Of a stretch of DNA of 64,000 nt, positions 57,783 to 64,000 are shown in pieces. Source of the DNA: JAFDBW01 sp963723355 (lineage in GTDB: Bacteria > Desulfobacterota > Desulfuromonadia > Desulfuromonadales > BM103); NCBI GenBank assembly GCA_963723355.1, contig CAVRQQ010000012.1, positions 62,001-126,000 of the forward strand, written 5' to 3'. The first letter of the stretch is position 1, and each line of letters opens with the position of its first letter. Under the pieces are notes generated by a model. It ran no database searches and was not told the origin of the DNA. It was given only the letters and a program-made list of their open reading frames with translations. A program made the translations under genes and the position numbers.

Positions 57783-57891
57783 CTTTGCCTCGCTATAAGA
57801 ATCAGTATCCAGAATAATTTACAGGGATGAAGGGGATGAGGGGGATTAAAAGACTGATCAAATTGTTTTTCGCGTCCCGCTCAACGTCCCG

Positions 57892-59178
57892 CTAAGACTC
57901 GGTACCGAGTCGTAGCTCCACCCCCCACTCAACCGGCTTCTGCCCGTCCGGCGTCAGCACCCAGAGGGTCGGGAACTCCATCTCCTGGGGAGCAGGGCCA
58001 TAGCCGTCGGTCAGGTAGACGATCGCAGCCGGCAGCGGGTGCATCTGTTTGGCATAGTCGAAAACCGGTCGCAGGTCGGTAAAACCACCACCGTGGACAA
58101 CCTCGGCAACAGCCTGGCTGCTGCGGAACGTGTCGATCCGGCGGATGCGGCTGTGAGCATAAAGCACCGTGATGTGACTGTCACGCCCCCTGGCGATCTG
58201 CAGCAACTCACGGGCGAAAGCTTCACGCAGCGGCCCTTCATCGGTCGACTCGCTGACATCGATCGCCACCAGCAGGTTCAGCTGCCGGCGCTTCCTGGTG
58301 CCGGGCGTGTCATGCTGAAAACGCCGGTGCTGGCGCTGCCAGGTACTTTGCCGGCCGATACGCCCGGCGGTGCCGATAAACTGGCGCAGCACTTGCTGCC
58401 AGGGAATCGCCGGCGGTGCCAGCCAGCCGTCGACCAGTTCACTGACGTCTTCGGGGACTTCACCATGCGCCTTGCGATGGGCTTCACGAACCATGTCGCG
58501 CACCGCCTGCTCGGCAAGACATTCCGGGGTGCCGTCTGCTTCACTCCAGATCCGGTGGTCATCGACAGGGCGCGGGCTGTTCTGCTCGTCAAGATTTTCC
58601 TGCATCCCCTGGCCGCTCTGTCCACCCTGGCTCTGGTCAACATCACCGATCCCCTCACCTTCCAGGGTGCCGAGATCGAAATCATTTTTCAGAAACCGGG
58701 CGTACTCTTCCGCGGCCAGGCCCGTCTCCAGTCTGAACGCAGCAGGTTGCGGCGCTTCGAGCGGCATATTGTCGATGGAGGGGTTGATCGCCAGGTCGGT
58801 TGCAACATCCCAGGTCAAATGATGGTGGCCGCGTCCGCGCACGGGATGCAGGTGCAGCAGGTGCTTGATAACATGTTCCAGCAGCGCCTGCTGCTCAAGA
58901 GAGTGTAATTCTGAGAATTGCAGAGGATCGACGTTGAGGGTCGGGGTGCCGTTGACCACCGTGACACCGATCGCGTGAGTCCCGGCACCCAGGCGACGAC
59001 GAAACCCGAGCAGCAGGTGGCCGTAAAAAGGCTTGCTCTTGAGCAGGCGAACCACCGCATTTTCCAAAACCCGCTGCGGATTCTCGACTGTTTCGATTCG
59101 TTTGGGAAATTCCAGAAGTTCAGCCACCAGCCATCCAGCCTCCAGCCCCCAGCCTCCTGCCTTTAGCCCCGCCTTCAA
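57892..59178 (-). CDS. DUF2201/VWA-domain protein, partner of a MoxR ATPase
   Basis: A 428-residue protein. The N-terminal part resembles the putative metallopeptidase domain of DUF2201, with EHVIKHLLHLHPVRGRGHHH and DVATDLAINPSI; the expected HExxH reads HVIKH, so the catalytic Glu is missing. A Gln/Gly-rich linker follows, then a C-terminal VWA-like domain with a MIDAS motif as AIDVSES and LTDGYG. The frame opens at a TTG that overlaps the ATPase stop, but its first 17 residues come from a heptamer repeat; a GTG at 59127 (VAELLEFPKR) is a reasonable alternative start. MoxR-VWA pairs act in protein assembly or metal insertion. Confidence 0.8.
   Translation of the reverse strand: MKAGLKAGGWGLEAGWLVAELLEFPKRIETVENPQRVLENAVVRLLKSKPFYGHLLLGFRRRLGAGTHAIGVTVVNGTPTLNVDPLQFSELHSLEQQALLEHVIKHLLHLHPVRGRGHHHLTWDVATDLAINPSIDNMPLEAPQPAAFRLETGLAAEEYARFLKNDFDLGTLEGEGIGDVDQSQGGQSGQGMQENLDEQNSPRPVDDHRIWSEADGTPECLAEQAVRDMVREAHRKAHGEVPEDVSELVDGWLAPPAIPWQQVLRQFIGTAGRIGRQSTWQRQHRRFQHDTPGTRKRRQLNLLVAIDVSESTDEGPLREAFARELLQIARGRDSHITVLYAHSRIRRIDTFRSSQAVAEVVHGGGFTDLRPVFDYAKQMHPLPAAIVYLTDGYGPAPQEMEFPTLWVLTPDGQKPVEWGVELRLGTES
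59122..59157. repeat. Heptamer tandem repeat at the start of the VWA gene
   Basis: Read on the minus strand: units GGAGGCT, GGGGGCT, GGAGGCT, GGATGGCT (8 bases) and GGTGGCT. It covers the first codons of the VWA gene. A gain or loss of one 7-base unit would shift the frame. Confidence 0.55.
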
Positions 59179-60236
59179 GATGCTTCCCGGCTGATCGCCT
59201 CGATCGCCTCCAGGACGACATCATCATAGTCGTCCTTGCACAGAACCTCGGCAACCTTGGGGATCTTGACCAGGGCCTTGACCAGGCCAAAGCGCAGATC
59301 GCGCGGCAACGAGCCGATATAGGCGACCAGGTTCTGCTCCTGCTCCAGAGTCATAACCGGGTCGACATCGAGCGTCGTCACGACATCGTTGAGGGTCACC
59401 GCCTGCAGGTCGTCACGCTGGCTGCGGACCAGCTCTGCAACATCCGGCCAGTTATCAAGCAGCTGGCGGGCGGTCACCGGCCGCTCTTTCTGCTCGTTGA
59501 CCCAGCGCAGGAAACTGACTGCAGCTTCCTGGCCGACGATGCCGGCATAAATCTCCATCTCCAGGTCGACCGGAAAACGGCAGGAGCGGCGCAGGGTGCT
59601 GACCATCTCCCAGGCCCGCTCGGTCGGCTCAACCTGCATGTCGAGCGGCGAGCCGGGCTTGGCGAGCAGGTTCGGATACACGGCAAGGAATTGCTGGACC
59701 CCTTCATCAAACTCCTGCTCCCTGGCATAGCGGGCCCAGCAATTGTAATCGGTTTCGACGTAGATCATGACCATCCGATCCAGCAGGGCACGGTCCAGGG
59801 TTGCCACCTGGTAACTGCCGTCCGGCGGGTTGATCGATACGACAACTTTATGTTTTTGGTGCAGGGTGTGAGTGTGCAGGCGGCGCTGCTGGTTTTCGAC
59901 CGGCGGCTCAACGAACTGGAAGATCGCCTGCAGGGTATCTTCCTGCTGCGCCCGGTTCAGCTCATCACAGTGCACGATCGTCTCGGCAGCATCATCGGCC
60001 GGCCACCAGGATGGTCTCGACCAGTGCATGACCTTGTCCTCGCGATACGGGATGCCGACCAGGTCGCCGACTTCCATCTGGCCAAGCCGCAGGGCGACAT
60101 AGTCACGGCCGATTTCCCGGCAGACCTGCACGATACCGGCACTTTTACCGACGCCGCGATGCCCGACCACACAAGGAGTCAGATTGGTTTTGCTGATAAT
60201 TTCTGCGAGCACCTGCTTCATCTGGGTGATATTCAT
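59175..60236 (-). CDS. MoxR-family AAA+ ATPase
   Basis: A 353-residue ATPase. Walker A is VGHRGVGKSAGIV, Walker B IVHCDELNRAQQE, and sensor-like VVVSINPPDGSYQVATLDRA follows. The start giving MNITQMKQVLAEIISKTNLT has CGAGGTTG upstream; the longer frame to 60359 has no family support. It is coupled to the VWA gene by an overlap (TTGA). MoxR ATPases work as chaperones with VWA partners. The 320 bases upstream hold a divergent promoter region. Confidence 0.88.
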   Translation of the reverse strand: MNITQMKQVLAEIISKTNLTPCVVGHRGVGKSAGIVQVCREIGRDYVALRLGQMEVGDLVGIPYREDKVMHWSRPSWWPADDAAETIVHCDELNRAQQEDTLQAIFQFVEPPVENQQRRLHTHTLHQKHKVVVSINPPDGSYQVATLDRALLDRMVMIYVETDYNCWARYAREQEFDEGVQQFLAVYPNLLAKPGSPLDMQVEPTERAWEMVSTLRRSCRFPVDLEMEIYAGIVGQEAAVSFLRWVNEQKERPVTARQLLDNWPDVAELVRSQRDDLQAVTLNDVVTTLDVDPVMTLEQEQNLVAYIGSLPRDLRFGLVKALVKIPKVAEVLCKDDYDDVVLEAIEAISREAS

Positions 60237-60447
60237 ATCAACCTCGGCTCGAGATTTATTCGTGTTCACACTACAAGGCCCAACGAGTTGGACGCCTTTG
60301 AACCGGCAGGGAAACCTTCTGACGGCAAAGATAACTCTGCGAGTCAACTTTGATACCATACAGCAATCTGCATGTTAAAGTCCATGCCTGGCCTTTTTGT
60401 CCACCGGCAAAATCTCTTGTTTGGGAAACCTCAATTTGGTTCAAAAG

Positions 60448-60475
60448 TTTGCACAAGTGCCGGTTATGATATAAA
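60448..60475 (+). promoter_or_regulatory. Possible promoter of the VOC lipoprotein gene
   Basis: TTTGCA (60448-60453), 16-base spacer, TATAAA (60470-60475). The gene starts 81 bases further on. Confidence 0.4.
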
Positions 60476-60556
60476 CATTAACAAGGATAGATGCCGGTTG
60501 ACAAACCATGGATTCCGATACACCGTCTGTCACCCCAGCCTAAGGAGATTGATTTC

Positions 60557-61492
60557 ATGAAGGAACTGAGCACGCCAGACAACAAACCGGCCGTTGCCGC
60601 GGGGCAGGGATTGTCCAGATACGGGTGCTACATAACCATTGGCCTGATCCTGACTCTGCTCATGCTTACGGGCTGCGCAACGGGGAAAAAGACCTCCAGC
60701 ATGGTGTTGACCCCGGTCACCGACACGCCCACCGGGATACATCACCAGGGGAAATTCGTCTGGAATGACCTGCTGACCGACGATGTGGAGACCGCCAAGG
60801 ACTTTTACGGCCAGCTGTTCGGCTGGACTTTTACGCAACTGGGCCGCTACACGGTCGTGCAGAGCGAAGGTCGAAGTATCGGTGGCATGGTCGAGCTCAA
60901 AGCGGATCCGGAAAAACCGAGCGCTGCACGCTGGCTCTGCACCCTTTCCGTTGACGACGTGGACGCTGCCGTCGCACTGGTCAAGAGCGAAGGGGGGACG
61001 GTCAATGAGGGGCCACTGGAGCTGCTGAATCGCGGCAGAGGAGCCCTGGTCAGAGATCCGCAGGGAGCGCAGCTGTTACTGCTGCACGCGAAAGAGGGGG
61101 ACCCGGAAGATGAAGAGCCGGCCATGATGTCCTGGCTGTGGCACGAGCTCTGGAGCAATAACGCCGAGGCCTCGCTGGCTTTTTACCAAAAGCTCGCCGG
61201 ATACGATTATGAAGGAGATGCGACCGACTACCTGATCCTGACCAGAGAAGATCAGTGGCGGGCAGGCATCCGCTTCATTGATGACAGTGAACTCGAAATG
61301 CGCTGGGTGCCGGTTGTCCGCGTCGTCGATACCGAGGCTATTGCGGAAAAGGCCGAACAGCTGGGTGGTGAAATTCGCGTCGCACCCCGCCCGACCGAAA
61401 GTGGTGGCAGCGTCGCATTACTGGTTGACCCGTCGGGTGCACGCGTGATTATCCAGAGCTGGACGGCGCCCACACCTGAGCAGGAGAATTAA
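60557..61492 (+). CDS. Lipoprotein with two VOC (glyoxalase-like) domains
   Basis: A 311-residue lipoprotein. Residues 20-40 form a signal peptide ending in the lipobox LTGC (ILTLLMLTGCATG). Two tandem VOC domains follow: HHQGKFVWNDLLTDDVETAK with FYGQLFGWTF, then WLWHELWSNNAEASLAFYQK. Such secreted VOC proteins have no settled function. AAGGAG lies 6 bases upstream of the chosen ATG; an upstream in-frame ATG at 60491 has no such site. The next gene starts 3 bases after the stop. Confidence 0.85.
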   Translation: MKELSTPDNKPAVAAGQGLSRYGCYITIGLILTLLMLTGCATGKKTSSMVLTPVTDTPTGIHHQGKFVWNDLLTDDVETAKDFYGQLFGWTFTQLGRYTVVQSEGRSIGGMVELKADPEKPSAARWLCTLSVDDVDAAVALVKSEGGTVNEGPLELLNRGRGALVRDPQGAQLLLLHAKEGDPEDEEPAMMSWLWHELWSNNAEASLAFYQKLAGYDYEGDATDYLILTREDQWRAGIRFIDDSELEMRWVPVVRVVDTEAIAEKAEQLGGEIRVAPRPTESGGSVALLVDPSGARVIIQSWTAPTPEQEN

Positions 61493-61494
61493 TC

Positions 61495-61968
61495 ATGATG
61501 AGATATATAGGATTCCTGCTCATCGGTGCCATGCTTTCAACGATATTATTGCTGACAGGATGTTCCGGTTCGGGTGGCCGTTCATCCTCCTCGGTGGTTT
61601 ACGGCAGTTACTATGACCCCTACCCCGGATGGGGCCACAGAACTGTTTACAATGACTACAGACCGCGCCCTCCCCACCACCGGCCTCCTCCAGGGTACCG
61701 GCCCCCGCCGGGGCACAGGCCACCTCCGGTACCGGCCGCCGCCAGGGTACAGGCCGCCGCCAGGGCAGACCGCACGCACCGCCGGGCATGGGCCGCCACC
61801 GGGGGCAGGCCACCGGGCATTGGCCGACCTCCGGGCGGCAAGCCTCCGGGAGCCAGGCCACCGCGACCGACACCTCGGCCATCGCCAAGGACGCCGCTGA
61901 CAAGGAGGGAACCGCCACGGCAGATACTGCGAGGGCCCTGCCAAAGAGAAACAACAACCGACAGATAA
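61495..61968 (+). CDS. Pro/Gly/Arg-rich lipoprotein, probably frameshifted
   Basis: Opens with a clear lipoprotein signal (MMRYIGFLLIGAMLSTILLL then TGCSGSGG) and YGSYYDPYPGWGHRTVYND. A repeat region follows with units like RPPPGYRPPPGHRPPP. In the given frame the pattern is lost at about 61730, where RYRPPPGYRPPPG continues in the +1 frame; later GRPPGIGRPPGGKPPGARPP is back in the first frame. Two compensating indels would restore one repeat tract. It is probably co-transcribed with the VOC gene. Function unknown. Confidence 0.65.
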   Translation: MMRYIGFLLIGAMLSTILLLTGCSGSGGRSSSSVVYGSYYDPYPGWGHRTVYNDYRPRPPHHRPPPGYRPPPGHRPPPVPAAARVQAAARADRTHRRAWAATGGRPPGIGRPPGGKPPGARPPRPTPRPSPRTPLTRREPPRQILRGPCQRETTTDR

Positions 61969-61972
61969 ACAT

Positions 61973-62003
61973 CAAAGCGCCCCGAAGATTCTCGGGGCGC
62001 TTT
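61973..62003 (+). terminator. Intrinsic terminator
   Basis: AAAGCGCCCCGA pairs with TCGGGGCGCTTT around AGATTC, a very stable hairpin just after the Pro-rich lipoprotein gene. The T-run is short. The bases from 62004 to 62310 hold no gene I can support. Confidence 0.7.
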
Positions 62004-62310
62004 GCTAATTACTGTTTCTGCGATGATTCCCGTCGTGGGAATCTTTGTCGGATCACCCGAATGCTGCGATCCGGATTTCAGGTACTTTCAGTTCGATGAG
62101 ACTTCCCCTGAATGGCCCGGCGGATCAGAGACTGGCATAAGTCTTCCTCCTTTGCATTTGCAGGACCTCTTTTATCGATTGAGGTAGTTAAACTATACCA
62201 CAAAAGACGGAGAAGAAACCAACCAGGAAGTCACTTTTTCAGAATGATGACAAAGCCCGCGCGTAATGCGAGATTTGTTTTTGCGCAGCACGTGGAATTT
62301 CTGTAAAAAT

Positions 62311-62842
62311 CAGGGTAACAGAGAGATAATTTGTTCCACCTCTTCTTATTTTCAAAAGCAACACCGGCGGGTCGCGTCCCGCCCGACGCCATACTTTTGT
62401 CCGGCAACAAAAGTATGCAAAAGTGCCTGCTCCTTGCGGAGGGCATCTCCTTTGCCTGATTTCTGAGGCATCAACAAACGACACTGCTCATAGAAGCCGG
62501 CCCGTTACAGGGGGGCCTTCCTTTCGGTGTGACTTATCAGGGGAAAAGCTTGAAAACAAGACTAACCATTGCAATTATCCACAATCGGAGAGGCTCTCAA
62601 GAGCCTCGGATCCTGCGGGGGAAGTATAGGAACTTTTAGTCGGATAGATCTTCACTGAATTGAGGTTGCCACCCTGCACGAGCACAGAAATGCCCAGCGT
62701 AGCGCAAGCTTTCTTTTGCTTCGTTTTCTTTGTCGCTACAAAGAAAATGAAGTTGCTGTCGGGCAACCCCGACGGTTTTGCTTTTGATCTTTAAGTGCCT
62801 GAGTACAAAAAAAAGGGCAACAGATGAATCATCTGTTGCCCC
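62311..62842. repeat. Intergenic repeat, copy 2 (about 530 bp)
   Basis: Same order of conserved blocks as 35165-35765: the GGCGGGTCGCGTCCCGCCCG block with hairpin ACTTTTGT/ACAAAAGT at 62394-62415, the GCCTCGGATCCTGCGGGG block, CTGAATTGAGGT, CAAGCTTTCTTTTGCTTCGT and GTTGCTGTCGGGCAACCCCG. It closes with the hairpin GGGCAACAGATGA/TCATCTGTTGCCC (62814-62841). Same orientation as copy 1, and again just 3' of a minus-strand gene. Confidence 0.7.
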
Positions 62843-62892
62843 CTCTAACATTAAAGTCTCTTTGAACTTTGCAATAGCCTGACTTATTCTTT

Positions 62893-63672
62893 TTACTTGG
62901 CTATCTCAATCTCCCGTTTCGACTTGTAAAGCATACGAAGCATGTCGTACTCAAACGGCGAACCGCTGCGGTAGTAGCGGAACGACTGCCGGTGACGCTT
63001 GTCGACCGCGGCCACGCCGTTAAACACCAGGGTCGTCGTGTCGTCATCCACCCAGGCCGGCGGACCGGCGACAGAGAAGGCCACGGCATCGGTCACCAGA
63101 CCGGTGGTGTCACGCAGGTTTGACGGGCCGAGGATCGGCAGGACGATATACGGACCGTCGCCAACCCCGTAGTGGCCGAGCGTCTGGCCAAAATCCTCGG
63201 TCTGGCGCGGCATGCCCCAATGGGTGGCTGGATCCCACAAACCGGCGATACCGACCGTGGTGTTGACCAGGAAGCGCGCCAGGGTGATCCCGGTCCGTTT
63301 GAGTTTCAGCTGCAGCAGGTTGTTGGTGAAATTATTGAATTCATAAACGTTGTCGACGAAGTTCGACACCCTTTTCTCAACGTAGTTCGGTGTAATGAAC
63401 TCGTAGGTGTTGACGATTGGCAGGAAGATGAACTTGTCGAAGTAGTAGTTGAAAGTGTAGGCCCGCCGGTTGAACCCTTCCCAGGGGTCATAAACATCGG
63501 CAGCATAGACCACGGTTTCCTTGATGTAGTCTTCGGCCTTGTGTTTCGGCGGCTCGTAGGCGATGTCCGGATCAACCTTCGGTGTAACGCTGCAGCCGGA
63601 AACAAACAGCACCGCCAGCGCAGCCAGGGCAATCGTCAATATACGCAATTTATGCTCAATGGATTTATACAT
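62893..63672 (-). CDS. mlaA: MlaA (VacJ) family outer-membrane lipoprotein
   Basis: A 259-residue lipoprotein that takes phospholipids out of the outer leaflet and passes them to the Mla shuttle. The signal peptide ends in LFVSGC. The family core reads DPWEGFNRRAYTFNYYFDKF, VSNFVDNVYEFNNFTNNLLQ and EDFGQTLGHYGVGDGPYIVL. The ATG at 63672 (MYKSIEHK) is chosen because the longer frame to 63756 would overlap the neighbour and put the signal peptide inside the protein. It lies 14 bases after the hydrolase gene. Confidence 0.92.
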   Translation of the reverse strand: MYKSIEHKLRILTIALAALAVLFVSGCSVTPKVDPDIAYEPPKHKAEDYIKETVVYAADVYDPWEGFNRRAYTFNYYFDKFIFLPIVNTYEFITPNYVEKRVSNFVDNVYEFNNFTNNLLQLKLKRTGITLARFLVNTTVGIAGLWDPATHWGMPRQTEDFGQTLGHYGVGDGPYIVLPILGPSNLRDTTGLVTDAVAFSVAGPPAWVDDDTTTLVFNGVAAVDKRHRQSFRYYRSGSPFEYDMLRMLYKSKREIEIAK

Positions 63673-63686
63673 GTGTCTTCCCTCCC

Positions 63687-64000
63687 TTAATTCTTTGCAT
63701 CGGCAAAAAAGCCGACCATGGCGGACACGTTGTCCGGGTAGGCCATGTTGCCGCAATGCCCGCCATGCGGGAAGATCGTCGCCCGGTTTCCAAACAGGTC
63801 GCGCAGGTAATCGATCTCGCCAGGCAGCAGGATCACGTCGTCTTCGTTATGGATCAGGCCGAACTTCGCCGAGTCGCGCAGGTAGCCATCGAGTGACCGC
63901 AGGCTCAAAGTCCTGATCAGGTCAGCTTCGGTCACATTCGGGTCCTTGGCCTGGAAATGCGGCAGGAAGATTCCGCGAAAATAATCGAGGAAGGAAAGTC
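63687..64000 (-). CDS. Alpha/beta hydrolase, C-terminal part, cut by the window edge
   Basis: The frame is open to the right edge and reads SFLDYFRGIFLPHFQAKDPN then VTEADLIRTLSLRSLDGYLR. It ends with a typical late-strand Asp region (LIHNEDDVILLPGEIDYLRD) and a candidate catalytic His in PHGGHCGNMAYP. This fits a serine hydrolase of the alpha/beta fold. The N-terminus and nucleophile are outside the window. It precedes mlaA by 14 bases. Confidence 0.7.
   Translation of the reverse strand, partial: LSFLDYFRGIFLPHFQAKDPNVTEADLIRTLSLRSLDGYLRDSAKFGLIHNEDDVILLPGEIDYLRDLFGNRATIFPHGGHCGNMAYPDNVSAMVGFFADAKN

Overview
The window looks like a bacterial chromosome from the Desulfuromonadales/Geobacter side of the former Deltaproteobacteria. 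The reasons are the str-S10-spc ribosomal gene order, the Thr-Tyr-Gly-Thr tRNA block in front of a second tuf, an ispG-proS-pyrF string, a complete selenocysteine locus with a Sec-containing SelD, and REC-GAF-GGDEF and HD-GYP signalling proteins. There is no rRNA, prophage, transposase or CRISPR array.

Positions 1-28021 (all minus strand) hold the core expression superoperon. Read right to left: tRNA-Thr, tRNA-Tyr, tRNA-Gly, tRNA-Thr, tuf, rpmG, tRNA-Trp, secE, nusG, rplKAJL, rpoBC, rpsLG, fusA, a second tuf, the S10 and spc operons, and secY cut by the window edge. Two tandem promoters start the tRNA block, an L10 leader precedes rplJ, and a strong promoter lies between rpoC and rpsL.

Positions 28143-33700 hold a possible small RNA (+ strand) and a vitamin B12 uptake operon (btuB-btuF-btuC-btuD, minus strand) under a cobalamin riboswitch that has a very long side arm and its own terminator. 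At 33878 a PPi-type phosphofructokinase runs on the plus strand. Positions 35838-44453 (minus strand) carry rlmB, an HD-GYP and a REC-GAF-GGDEF protein, pyrF, a DUF4388 protein, proS and ispG.

Positions 44664-50515 (plus strand) are a selenium locus: yedF, the selenocysteine tRNA selC, a 90-residue AhpD/CMD-family protein with an in-frame UGA that I read as a selenoprotein (CxxU), selA, selB, and selD, which also has an in-frame UGA. Positions 50669-56562 are a sucrose cluster: sucrose-phosphate synthase, sucrose-phosphate phosphatase, fructokinase and amylosucrase, the set known from halotolerant methylotrophs that make sucrose as an osmolyte. The remainder holds small unknown proteins, a MoxR ATPase with its VWA partner, two lipoproteins, MlaA, a partial alpha/beta hydrolase, and two copies of a roughly 550-bp intergenic repeat (about 35165 and 62311).

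At least a dozen genes, including the essential secY, rpsG, rpoC and rplA, are interrupted by single-base indels that restore perfectly when one base is removed or added. I treat these as probable sequencing or assembly errors and annotate each gene over its full extent.
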